In this document: one piece after another, positions 36,657 to 45,007 of the stretch
Layout of the letters: each line of letters begins with the position of its first letter
Position numbering within the stretch: position 1 is the stretch's first letter
Source of the DNA: Micrococcus sp. EYE_212
Lineage (GTDB): Bacteria > Actinomycetota > Actinomycetes > Actinomycetales > Micrococcaceae
Length of the DNA stretch: 64,000 nt
NCBI RefSeq assembly: GCF_023147585.1
Contig: NZ_JAHXOZ010000001.1
Span: 1-64,000, forward strand
Direction of reading: 5' to 3'
The notes under the pieces: generated by a model
What the model was told of the DNA's origin: nothing
Databases searched by the model: none
What the model saw: the letters and a program-made list of their open reading frames with translations, nothing else
Made by a program: the position numbers and the translations under genes

Positions 36657-39296
36657 GTGAGCTCCGCACGCCTGAACATCACCCGCGAGGAGGCCGCGCA
36701 GCGCGCCGCCGCCCTGACCGTGGACGCCTACGAGGTGAGCCTGGACCTCGCCCGCGGCGCCGAGCGCTTCGCCGTGACGAGCACCGTCACCTTCGCGGCG
36801 AGCGAGGACGCGGTGGGCTCGAGCACCTGGATCGACTGGGTGGCGACGACGGCGCCCCGCGCGGTCACGCTCAACGGCGAACGCCTGGACGTCGCGGACT
36901 TCGACGGCGCCCGCGTGGCCGTCGGCCCGCTGGCCGCGCAGAACACGCTCGTGGTGGAGGCCGAGGGCGACTACTCGACCACCGGTGAGGGCCTGCACCG
37001 CTTCGTGGACCCGGTGGACCAGGAGGTGTACCTCTACACCCAGTTCGAGGTGCCGGACTCCCGCCGCATGTTCCCCGTGTTCGAGCAGCCGGACCTGAAG
37101 GCGTCCTTCGCGTTCAGGGTCACGGCGCCGGCGCACTGGGCCGTCGTCTCCAACCAGCCGGAGACGTCCCGCCGCCCGCTGGGCCGCGTCGAGAACGAGG
37201 GCAACCTCGGCGGCGTGGACGCCGCCGTGTGGGAGTTCGCCCCCACCCCGCGCATCTCCTCCTACATCACCGCCCTCGTGGCCGGCCCGTACAGGTCCAC
37301 GCACTCCGAGCTGAGCAGCGCGGACGGCCGCACCATCCCCCTCGGCGTGTACTGCCGCGCCTCCCTCTTCGAGCACCTCGACGCGGACGCCGTCTTCGAC
37401 CTCACCCGTCGCGGCTTCGAGTTCTTCGAGGCGCAGTACGGCCACCCCTACCCGTTCGAGAAGTACGACCAGCTCTTCGTGCCGGAGTTCAACGCGGGCG
37501 CCATGGAGAACGCCGGCTGCGTGACGTTCCTCGAGAGCTACGTCTTCCGCGGCACGGTCACGGAGGCCGTCGTCGAACGCCGCGCCATCACCATCCTGCA
37601 TGAGCTCGCCCACATGTGGTTCGGCGACCTCGTGACCATGCGCTGGTGGAACGACCTGTGGCTCAACGAGTCCTTCGCCGAGTTCATGTCCACGCTCGCC
37701 GCGGCCGAGAACACGGAGTACACCGGCGCGTGGACCACGTTCTCCTCGATGGAGAAGAACTGGGCGTACCGCCAGGACCAGCTCTCCTCCACGCACCCGA
37801 TCACGGCGCAGATCCGCGACCTCGACGACGTGCTCGTGAACTTCGACGGCATCACCTACGCCAAGGGGGCCTCGGTGCTTCGTCAGCTCGTCGCGTGGGT
37901 GGGTCAGGAGAACTTCATGGCCGGCGTGCGCGAGTACATCGCCAAGCACGCGTGGTCCAACACCGAGCTGCCGGACCTCATGACGGAGCTCGAGGCCTCC
38001 TCCGGCCGGGACCTCTCCGAGTGGACCCGCCAGTGGCTCGAGACCTCCGGCGTGAACACCCTCCATGTGGAGGTGGACACGGACGCGAGCGGCACGATCG
38101 CCTCCCTGCGCGTGCGCCAGACCGCGCCGGACGGCTCCCCCACCGCGCCCGGGGACGACATCCTGCGCCCGCACCGCCTCGCGGTCGGCTTCTACGACGT
38201 CGACGAGGCGACCGGCCGCCTGACCCGCACCGACCGCTTCGAGCTGGACGTGGCGGGCGAGCTGACCGAGGTGGCGGAGGCCGCGGGCCGCCGTCGCCCC
38301 GCGCTGATCCTGCCCAACGACGACGACCTCGCCTACGCCAAGATCCGCCTCGACGACGCCTCGTGGGAGGCCGCGTCCACCCGCCTGAAGGACGTGGACG
38401 GCTCCCTGCCGCGCACCCTGCTGTGGGGCGCCGCATGGGACACCGTGCGCGACGGCGAGGCCTCGGCCGCGTGGTTCGCCGAGCTCATCCTGGCGAACAT
38501 CGGCGAGGAGCGGGACTCCACCGTGGTGCAGACCCTGCTGCGCCAGCTGGCGACGTCGCTGTCCCAGTACCTGCCCGAGGCGCAGTCCCGCTCGGCGCGC
38601 GAGCGCGTGGCGGACCGGCTGTGGGCCCTGACGGAGCAGGCCGAGGCCGGGTCGGACAACCAGCTGCAGTTCGTCAAGGCCTTCGCCCTGCACGCGCGGA
38701 CGGGCGCGCAGCTCGACGCGCTCGACGCCGTCGTGAACGAGCGCAGCGTGCTGCCCGGTCTGGACCTCACGACGGACCTGAAGTGGGAGCTGCTGACCGC
38801 GCTCGTGGCCGCGGGCCGCGCGGGCGAGGAGCAGATCGCGGCGGCCGCGCAGGCCGACGCCACCGCCACCGGCGCGCTCGCGGCGCTGCAGGCCCGCGCC
38901 GCCGTGCCCACCGCCGAGGCCAAGCAGGAGGCGTGGCTCCGGGTGGTGGCCGGCGAGCTGTCCAACACGGAGCAGCGCCAGGCGCTCATCGGCTTCGGCC
39001 GGGTGCACGACCGCTCCCTGATCGCCCCCTACGCCGAGGAGTACTTCTCCCGCATCGAGCAGGTGTGGGACTCGCGCTCGCACGAGATGGCCGAGACCGC
39101 GGCGACCCTCGGGTTCCCGGCGGCGCAGGTGGGCCAGGAGGTGGCGGACCGGGCGACCGAGCTCTCCGAGCGGGTGAAGGGCTCCCGCGCGGGCCTGTCC
39201 CGCGTGGTGGCCGAGGGCCGCGACGAGATGGTCCGCGCCCTCGCCGCTCGCGCGCATGCGGAGGAGAACGTGCACGAGGTGTCCGCCGCGGGCTGA
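36657..39296 (+). CDS. pepN: Aminopeptidase N (M1 family)
   Basis: 879 residues. The exopeptidase motif AGAMENAGCVTF is at about residues 280-291 and the zinc site HELAHMWFGDLVT at about 314, with the third ligand in NESFAEF. This is the cytosolic actinobacterial aminopeptidase N, which trims N-terminal residues from peptides, including those released by Clp proteases. GTG 36657 follows GGAGGTTCC. It is divergent from rpiB across 208 bases that hold a possible CACAAT -10 box and no other feature. Confidence 0.96.
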   Translation: MSSARLNITREEAAQRAAALTVDAYEVSLDLARGAERFAVTSTVTFAASEDAVGSSTWIDWVATTAPRAVTLNGERLDVADFDGARVAVGPLAAQNTLVVEAEGDYSTTGEGLHRFVDPVDQEVYLYTQFEVPDSRRMFPVFEQPDLKASFAFRVTAPAHWAVVSNQPETSRRPLGRVENEGNLGGVDAAVWEFAPTPRISSYITALVAGPYRSTHSELSSADGRTIPLGVYCRASLFEHLDADAVFDLTRRGFEFFEAQYGHPYPFEKYDQLFVPEFNAGAMENAGCVTFLESYVFRGTVTEAVVERRAITILHELAHMWFGDLVTMRWWNDLWLNESFAEFMSTLAAAENTEYTGAWTTFSSMEKNWAYRQDQLSSTHPITAQIRDLDDVLVNFDGITYAKGASVLRQLVAWVGQENFMAGVREYIAKHAWSNTELPDLMTELEASSGRDLSEWTRQWLETSGVNTLHVEVDTDASGTIASLRVRQTAPDGSPTAPGDDILRPHRLAVGFYDVDEATGRLTRTDRFELDVAGELTEVAEAAGRRRPALILPNDDDLAYAKIRLDDASWEAASTRLKDVDGSLPRTLLWGAAWDTVRDGEASAAWFAELILANIGEERDSTVVQTLLRQLATSLSQYLPEAQSRSARERVADRLWALTEQAEAGSDNQLQFVKAFALHARTGAQLDALDAVVNERSVLPGLDLTTDLKWELLTALVAAGRAGEEQIAAAAQADATATGALAALQARAAVPTAEAKQEAWLRVVAGELSNTEQRQALIGFGRVHDRSLIAPYAEEYFSRIEQVWDSRSHEMAETAATLGFPAAQVGQEVADRATELSERVKGSRAGLSRVVAEGRDEMVRALAARAHAEENVHEVSAAG

Positions 39297-39378
39297 CGCG
39301 GCCCCTCCCCGGCACGGGGCCGGACCCTCGACGGGTTCGGCCCCGTGGCGCGTCCTGGCGCGGCACTAGGCTGGGAGG

Positions 39379-40452
39379 ATGAAGCACACCTTCACGCTGC
39401 GCACCGAGTGGACCGGCGACCGCGGGACCGGCACGTCCGGCGTCCGCGACTACGACCGCTCCGTGGTCATCCAGGACGCCGGCGTCGGGGAGATCCACGC
39501 GTCGGCGGCCCGGCCCTTCCGCGGAGACGACTCGAAGTGGAATCCGGAGACCCTCCTGCTCGGCGCGCTCGCCGAGTGCCACACGCTCTCCTACCTGCAC
39601 GCCGCCGCGACCTCGGGACTCGTGGTGACCGGCATGGCCTGCACGGCGTCCGGCGAGATCGAGGTGGACGGCGACGGCGCGGGGCGCTTCGCCTCGATCA
39701 CCCTGCGCCCCGAGGTGCGCCTGGCCGACGAGTCCCACCGCGGCGAGGCCGACGCCCTGCACGCCGAGGCGCACCGGCTCTGCTTCATCGCGAATTCACT
39801 CTCCGCGCCGGTGACGGTGGAGCCGGTCGCCGGCCCCGGCCCGGGCAGCGGGCCCGCGACGTCGTCCGGGCTCCCCGACCTGTCCTCCCGCCTGGGCGCT
39901 CCGCTCGCGGTGCTGCGCCCGCGCGGCGCGAACCGGCCGAGCGCCGTGACCGGCATGGAGAACCGGCCCACCGAGGTGGAGCCGATCACGAAGGACGGCG
40001 CCCCCGCGCCCGTTGACCAGGTCCGCGCGCGCGACGCGCAGAGGGGCCCGACGACGGCGGGGCCCACCGCGCCCGACCGGATGACCAGCTTCTACGACGC
40101 GGTCGGCGGGCACGCGACGTTCTCGAAGCTCGTGCACGAGTTCTACTCGCGCGTCCGCGAGGACGAGCTGCTCGCGCCCATGTACCCGCAGGAGGACTTC
40201 GCCGGCGCCGAGGTGCGCCTGCGCCTGTTCCTCGAGCAGTACTGGGGCGGGCCGAGGACGTACTCCGAGCAGCGGGGCCACCCCCGCCTGCGCATGCGCC
40301 ACGCGCCCTACAAGGTCGACCCTGCCGCCCGCGACGCCTGGCTGCGGAACATGCGTGCCGCCCTGGACACCCTGGACCTGTCCCCGCTGCACGAGGCCGA
40401 ACTGTGGGACTACCTCGAGCGGGCGGCGCACTCGCTGCAGAACTCCGCCTGA
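39379..40452 (+). CDS. OsmC-like peroxiredoxin fused to group II truncated haemoglobin (GlbO type)
   Basis: Residues 1-150 form an OsmC-family domain with both active-site cysteines, C67 in [12 protein letters not shown] and C135 in HRLCFIANS; these proteins reduce organic hydroperoxides. A linker of about 80 residues rich in Pro, Gly and Ala follows. From M235 a complete GlbO-type 2-on-2 globin reads [22 protein letters not shown] and [11 protein letters not shown], with proximal His308 and CD1 Tyr269 matching M. tuberculosis GlbO His75 and Tyr36. No ribosome site precedes the internal ATG at 40081, and the frame is continuous, so one polypeptide is expected. TAGGCT ends 6 bases before the ATG and GGGAGG fills the gap. 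In related genera the two genes are separate neighbours, as I recall. Confidence 0.9.
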   Translation: MKHTFTLRTEWTGDRGTGTSGVRDYDRSVVIQDAGVGEIHASAARPFRGDDSKWNPETLLLGALAECHTLSYLHAAATSGLVVTGMACTASGEIEVDGDGAGRFASITLRPEVRLADESHRGEADALHAEAHRLCFIANSLSAPVTVEPVAGPGPGSGPATSSGLPDLSSRLGAPLAVLRPRGANRPSAVTGMENRPTEVEPITKDGAPAPVDQVRARDAQRGPTTAGPTAPDRMTSFYDAVGGHATFSKLVHEFYSRVREDELLAPMYPQEDFAGAEVRLRLFLEQYWGGPRTYSEQRGHPRLRMRHAPYKVDPAARDAWLRNMRAALDTLDLSPLHEAELWDYLERAAHSLQNSA

Positions 40453-40457
40453 CTCTC

Positions 40458-41195
40458 TCAGACCGCGACGGCGGCCCTCCCCAGGACGAAGCCACCCGGG
40501 GTGTCGAGCCGGGTCCACGGGCCGGCGGTGCTCAGGCGGGCGTGGCTGCCCGGGAGCAGGAAGCCCAGCGCGTGCGCCCCGAACGCCATGCCCGCGGGGA
40601 ACTGGAGGGCGTCCCCGCCGAGGGTGGGGCCCCACATGCGGGCACGGACCTGGCGCACCACGGCCTCGCCGGGGTTCTCGGGCAGAGCCGCCCGCACGGC
40701 CTCCACGCCGCGGGAGGCCACCTCGATCAGCTCCTCGTCCGCCACCTCGGCGGCCGGGGTCCAGCCGGAGCGCGGCGGCGTCAACGCGGTCCAGGAGACC
40801 TGCTCACGGGTCGGCGGGACGGGGAACGCGAGGTCCACCGGGTCCTGCCCGCGCATGCGGGCGGTGCGCTCCGTCACGGCCCCGAGCGGGACGACGACGT
40901 CGAGTCCGGCGACCCCGTCCGCCGTCGCGAGCGGAACGGTGCGCAGGCCGAGGACCACGGGGACCTGGTCGCCGAGACCCTGCGGCTGCAGCACGGAGAC
41001 CCACTGCGCGAGCATCGGCGTGCGGGAGGACCCCGCCTCCGCGACGACGTCCAGGCGCATCCCCGTGTCGGCCACGCGGCGGGCGCGCGTGGCGAACTGC
41101 TCGAGGTCGCGGACGGCGCGCTCGTCGGCGAAGGTCAGGACGGGGACGCCGTCCCGGTCGCGGGGGGTGCCGGTGGAGGGGGGCTGCTGGCTCAT
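40458..41195 (-). CDS. Conserved hypothetical protein
   Basis: 245 residues, soluble, with no signal peptide or membrane helix. Recognisable stretches are LTFADERAVRDLEQFATRA, RTPMLAQWVSVLQPQGLGDQ and MWGPTLGGDALQFPAGMAFGAHALGFL. I recall similar unannotated proteins in Micrococcaceae but no characterised family. It is transcribed toward the globin fusion and lies divergent to the thioesterase gene. Confidence 0.7.
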   Translation of the reverse strand: MSQQPPSTGTPRDRDGVPVLTFADERAVRDLEQFATRARRVADTGMRLDVVAEAGSSRTPMLAQWVSVLQPQGLGDQVPVVLGLRTVPLATADGVAGLDVVVPLGAVTERTARMRGQDPVDLAFPVPPTREQVSWTALTPPRSGWTPAAEVADEELIEVASRGVEAVRAALPENPGEAVVRQVRARMWGPTLGGDALQFPAGMAFGAHALGFLLPGSHARLSTAGPWTRLDTPGGFVLGRAAVAV

Positions 41196-41291
41196 GACAG
41201 CATTGTCCCAGGTTCGGCCCCGCCCGGACCCGCCCCGTGCCCGGAATCGGCCCGGGCGCCGCACGGACCACTCCAGGAAAGGGAGCACCCC

Positions 41292-42284
41292 ATGACGCCG
41301 CGCACCCCGAAGCGCCCCGCCTCCGCGCCGAAGGACCCCACCGACCTGCTGCGTGGCATCCTCGACCTGGCAGACGCCGGCCCGGACCCCGTCACCGGCG
41401 AGCCGCGGTTCACCGGCACCACGCCGCGGCAGGCGCACGGCCGCGTCTTCGGCGGTCAGGTGCTCGCCCAGGCGCTGGCCGCGGCCGCGCGGACCGTGGC
41501 GGGCACCCGGCCCGCGCACTCGATCCACGGGTACTTCATCCGCCCCGGGGACGCGCTGCAGCCGATCACCTTCACCGTGGAGACGCTCCGCGACGGCCGC
41601 TCCTTCTCCGTGCGGCGCGTGCTCGCGTCCCAGAACGAGAAGGCCATCCTCGCCCTGACGTGCTCCTTCCAGGAGCCGGCCGAGGGAGTGGACCACCAGG
41701 TGGCCATGCCCGAGGACGTCCCGGCCCCGGAGGAGCTGCCCACCACCGCCGACGTCCTGGGCAACATCCGCCACCCCGTGGCGCAGGAGTGGTCCTGGTC
41801 CCGCCCCTTCGACATCCGCCACGTCCAGTCCCCCATCTACGTGGACCGCGCGGCCCGGGCCCAGAACACGAACATGGTGTGGATGAAGACGTTCACGCCG
41901 CTGGCCGACGACCCGCGCCTGCACCTGGCCGCCCTGACGTACGCGTCCGACTACACGCTGCTCGAGCCGATCCTGCGCCAGCACGGGGTGGCCTGGGTGC
42001 AGCCGGGCATGTCCGTCGCGTCGCTGGACCACGCGATGTGGTTCCACCGTGCGGCCCGCGTCGACGAGTGGCTGCTCTACGTCCAGCACTCCCCCAGCGC
42101 CCAGGGCGCGCGCGGGCTCGGCCAGGGCTCGGTCTTCACCCGCGAGGGCGAGCTGGTGGCCACCGTGGCCCAGGAGGGGATGGTGCGCCTGCCGCAGGGC
42201 CATGCGGCGACCCGTGCGAGGGTCCAGGACGCCGCCCAGCGCCTGACCATGCGGACCCTGCTGCGCCGCAGCTGGCGCCGCTGA
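41292..42284 (+). CDS. tesB: Acyl-CoA thioesterase II (TesB-like)
   Basis: 330 residues with a double hotdog fold: GRVFGGQVLAQALAAAARTV in the first half, HSIHGYFIRPGD, then in the second half ASDYTLLEPIL and SLDHAMWFHR with the Asp, and GQGSVFTREGELVATVAQEG. TesB hydrolyses medium- and long-chain acyl-CoA. The Asp-Thr/Ser-Gln triad positions are present (D of SLDHAMWFH; Q of VAQEG). ATG 42292 minus 1000, that is 41292, follows AAAGGGAG. The gene ends at a strong terminator shared with ettA. Confidence 0.93.
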   Translation: MTPRTPKRPASAPKDPTDLLRGILDLADAGPDPVTGEPRFTGTTPRQAHGRVFGGQVLAQALAAAARTVAGTRPAHSIHGYFIRPGDALQPITFTVETLRDGRSFSVRRVLASQNEKAILALTCSFQEPAEGVDHQVAMPEDVPAPEELPTTADVLGNIRHPVAQEWSWSRPFDIRHVQSPIYVDRAARAQNTNMVWMKTFTPLADDPRLHLAALTYASDYTLLEPILRQHGVAWVQPGMSVASLDHAMWFHRAARVDEWLLYVQHSPSAQGARGLGQGSVFTREGELVATVAQEGMVRLPQGHAATRARVQDAAQRLTMRTLLRRSWRR

Positions 42285-42317
42285 GACACCCCCCGTCATC
42301 CAGGCCCTCGGGCGCAG

Positions 42318-42359
42318 ACGACGACGGCCCGCCTCGGGCGTCCGAGGCGGGCCGTCGTC
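42318..42359. terminator. Bidirectional terminator between tesB and ettA
   Basis: GACGACGGCCCGCCTCGG pairs with its complement CCGAGGCGGGCCGTCGTC around a short GCGT loop in the gap between the convergent tesB and ettA genes. Confidence 0.8.
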
Positions 42360-42374
42360 GTCCCGGCGGGACGG

Positions 42375-44057
42375 TCAGTCGCGCGTGAGCTTGCGGTGGG
42401 TCACGCGGTGCGGGCGCGCGGCGTCCGGGCCGAGGCGGTCCACCTTGTTCGCCTCATAGGACTCGAAGTTGCCCTCATACCAGTACCAGTTCGCCGGGTC
42501 CTCGGCGGTGCCCTCGTACGCGAGCATGTGCGTGGCCACGCGGTCGAGGAACCAGCGGTCGTGCGAGACCACGACGGCGCACCCCGGGAACTCGAGCAGC
42601 GCGTTCTCGAGCGAGGTCAGCGTCTCGACGTCCAGGTCGTTGGTGGGCTCGTCGAGGAGCAGCAGGTTGCCGCCCTCCTTGAGCGTCAGCGCCAGGTTGA
42701 GGCGGTTGCGCTCACCGCCGGAGAGCACACCGGCCTTCTTCTGCTGGTCCGGGCCCTTGAAGCCGAACGCGGAGACGTAGGCGCGGGAGGGCATCTCCAC
42801 GTTGCCGACCTTGATGTAGTCCAGGCCGTCCGAGACGACCTCCCACAGCGACTTCTCGGGGTCGATGTTCGCGCGGGACTGGTCCACGTAGGAGATCTTC
42901 ACGGTCTCGCCGACCTTGAGGTCGCCGCCGTCGAGGGGCTCGAGCCCCACGATGGTCTTGAACAGCGTGGTCTTGCCGACGCCGTTGGGGCCGATGACGC
43001 CCACGATGCCGTTGCGCGGCAGGGAGAAGGACAGGCCGTCGATGAGCACGCGGTCCCCGAAGCCCTTCTTCAGGTCCGTGGCCTCGATGACGGTGTTGCC
43101 CAGGCGCGGGCCCGGCGGGATCTGGATCTCCTCGAAGTCGAGCTTCCGGGTCTTCTCGGCCTCGGCTGCCATCTCCTCGTAGCGGGCCAGGCGGGCCTTC
43201 GACTTGGCCTGGCGGCCCTTCGAGTTGGAGCGCACCCAGTCGAGCTCCTCGGCGAGGCGCTTGGCGAGCTTGGCGTCCTTCTTGCCCTGCACCTCGAGGC
43301 GCGCGCGCTTGGTCTCCAGGTACGTGGAGTAGTTGCCCTCGTAGGGGTAGAGGCGGCCGCGGTCGACCTCGCAGATCCACTGGGCCACGTGGTCCAGGAA
43401 GTAGCGGTCGTGGGTCACGGCGACGACGGCGCCGGGGTAGGCGGCCAGGTGCTGCTCGAGCCACAGCACGGACTCCGCGTCCAGGTGGTTGGTGGGCTCG
43501 TCGAGGAGCAGCAGGTCCGGCTTCTGGAGCAGGAGCTTGCACAGGGCCACGCGGCGGCGCTCACCGCCGGAGAGCTTGGTCACGGGCTCGTCGGCCGGGG
43601 GCGTGCGAAGGGCGTCCATGGCCTGCTCGAGCTGGGAGTCGATGTCCCACGCGTCGGCGGCGTCGATGTCCGTCTGCAGCGAGCCCATCTCCTCCATCAG
43701 GGCGTCGAAGTCCGCGTCCGGATTCGCCATCTCCTCGGAGATCTGGTTGTAGCGCTGGATCTTGCCGTAGATCTCGCCCACGCCCTCCTGGACGTTCTCC
43801 AGGACGGTCTTGGACTCGTCCAGCTTCGGCTCCTGCATGAGGATGCCGACGGAGTACCCGGGCGAGAGCCGGGCGTCGCCGTTCGAGGGCTCGTCGAGCC
43901 CCGCCATGATCTTCAGGATCGTGGACTTGCCGGCGCCGTTGGGGCCGACCATGCCGATCTTCGCGCCCGGATAGAACGACATCGTCACATCGTCCAGGAT
44001 CAGCTTGTCGCCGACCTTCTTCCGTGCCTTGACCATCGTGTAGATGAATTCCGCCAT
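42375..44057 (-). CDS. ettA: Energy-dependent translational throttle protein EttA (ABC-F)
   Basis: 560 residues with two ATP-binding cassettes and no membrane helices. Walker A motifs GPNGAGKST and GPNGVGKTT, signatures LSGGERRRVAL and LSGGERNRLNLAL, Walker B LLLLDEPTNHLD and LLLLDEPTNDLD. EttA binds the ribosomal E site and gates the first elongation steps according to ADP/ATP ratio. The opening MAEFIYTMVKARKKVG is diagnostic of this ABC-F branch. TAGCCT ends 7 bases before ATG 44057, so the transcript is probably leaderless and separate from ssb upstream. Confidence 0.96.
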   Translation of the reverse strand: MAEFIYTMVKARKKVGDKLILDDVTMSFYPGAKIGMVGPNGAGKSTILKIMAGLDEPSNGDARLSPGYSVGILMQEPKLDESKTVLENVQEGVGEIYGKIQRYNQISEEMANPDADFDALMEEMGSLQTDIDAADAWDIDSQLEQAMDALRTPPADEPVTKLSGGERRRVALCKLLLQKPDLLLLDEPTNHLDAESVLWLEQHLAAYPGAVVAVTHDRYFLDHVAQWICEVDRGRLYPYEGNYSTYLETKRARLEVQGKKDAKLAKRLAEELDWVRSNSKGRQAKSKARLARYEEMAAEAEKTRKLDFEEIQIPPGPRLGNTVIEATDLKKGFGDRVLIDGLSFSLPRNGIVGVIGPNGVGKTTLFKTIVGLEPLDGGDLKVGETVKISYVDQSRANIDPEKSLWEVVSDGLDYIKVGNVEMPSRAYVSAFGFKGPDQQKKAGVLSGGERNRLNLALTLKEGGNLLLLDEPTNDLDVETLTSLENALLEFPGCAVVVSHDRWFLDRVATHMLAYEGTAEDPANWYWYEGNFESYEANKVDRLGPDAARPHRVTHRKLTRD

Positions 44058-44117
44058 GCGTCCCAGGCTAGTGGGTGGCCGCCGGATTCCTCTCATCCGA
44101 CGGCCGCCCCGCTCGCC

Positions 44118-44675
44118 TCAGGCCGCCGTGAGCACGCCCGGGGTGCGCGCCGCCTCCTCCCCCACGCGCTCGTCGCCCTCCTGCTCCTCGCCGCCGTCGT
44201 CGGCCGGGCGGTCCGCGCGGGCCGGCGCGAAGGCGTCATGGGCCGGACCCCCGAAGTCCTCGGCCGGCTCGGCGCCGGCGGCCCGCTCCTCGAGCGGCTC
44301 CTCCCGCGGCGCCGAGGCGCGCTGGTTCCGCACGAAGGCCCCCGAGCCGTAGCCCAGGTCCAGGCCGACGGCGTCCGCCACGACGTCCACGGACGTCCCC
44401 GAGCGCTCCTCCGTGGACCAGTCCCGCACCCGCAGGCGGCCGGTGACGATCACGGGGTTGCCCTTCTTGATCGACTGCGCGGTGTTCGAGCCGAGCTGAC
44501 CGAACGCGGAGACGCTGTACCAGTTGGTGTGGGCGTCCACCCACGTGCCGGCGTCCCGGTCGAAGCGCCGCTCCGTGGTGGCCAGGCGGAAGCCCGCCAC
44601 CGTGGTGCCGGAGGCGGTGTGGCGGACGGCGGGGTCGGTGGCGACGAAGCCGCGAATGGTGATGGTGTCCTGCAT
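44118..44675 (-). CDS. ssb: Single-stranded DNA-binding protein paralogue lacking the usual acidic tip
   Basis: 185 residues. The OB fold occupies about residues 1-110 (MQDTITIRGFVATDPAVRHT, WYSVSAFGQLGSNTAQSIKKG, GRLRVRDW). The tail is acidic but ends RTPGVLTAA rather than the DDDIPF-like peptide that recruits repair and replication proteins. It stands alone and not in the rpsF-ssb-rpsR-rplI operon, so it is likely a second SSB, as found in other actinobacteria, where paralogues serve competence or chromosome segregation. AGAAGGA precedes ATG 44675. Confidence 0.88.
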   Translation of the reverse strand: MQDTITIRGFVATDPAVRHTASGTTVAGFRLATTERRFDRDAGTWVDAHTNWYSVSAFGQLGSNTAQSIKKGNPVIVTGRLRVRDWSTEERSGTSVDVVADAVGLDLGYGSGAFVRNQRASAPREEPLEERAAGAEPAEDFGGPAHDAFAPARADRPADDGGEEQEGDERVGEEAARTPGVLTAA

Positions 44676-44869
44676 GATGGGTCCTTCTCTGCGCGGCCCC
44701 GGGCCCGGCCCGGAGCGGGTCTGCGGCGCATCGGTCGATCCGCCACCCCCATCAGACGCCCCCGGAGCGGCCGGCGTCCGGCGCGTCCGCCGCGCTGGGG
44801 ACCCGCCGGGCGCGGACGTCGCCTGTGCAGGAACGACGCCGAGCCCGGCCGATAGAATGGCACGGCCCA

Positions 44870-44943
44870 GCCCCAGTAGCTCAGCTGGACAGAGCAGCGG
44901 CCTTCTAATCCGCCGGTCGGGGGTTCGAATCCCTCCTGGGGCA
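44870..44943 (+). tRNA. tRNA-Arg(TCT)
   Basis: Acceptor GCCCCAG/CTGGGGC, D-arm GCTC/GAGC, anticodon stem GCGGC/TCCGC with loop CTTCTAA, anticodon TCT, T-arm GGGGG/CCCTC. The last anticodon-stem pair is C31-T39, a mismatch. CCA is not encoded. A -10 box TAGAAT (44853-44858) lies 11 bases upstream. It would read AGA and AGG. Confidence 0.93.
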
Positions 44944-45007
44944 CCGCCGTGCCGCGCCCTGCCGCCGTGCACCGTCGTCGTCGTCCCGAGCGTCAGGAGG
45001 CCCGAGC

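Noticed and set aside
36594-39275. An 893-codon minus-strand frame opposite pepN
   Set aside because: Composition is that of a GC-rich shadow and pepN on the plus strand has all M1 peptidase motifs.
40081-40452. A separate globin gene starting at the internal ATG 40081
   Set aside because: No ribosome site or -10 box precedes this ATG and the upstream OsmC frame continues into it without a stop; the fusion is the simpler reading.
42396-44855. An 819-codon plus-strand frame opposite ettA and ssb
   Set aside because: Shadow of two conserved minus-strand genes; no recognisable domain.
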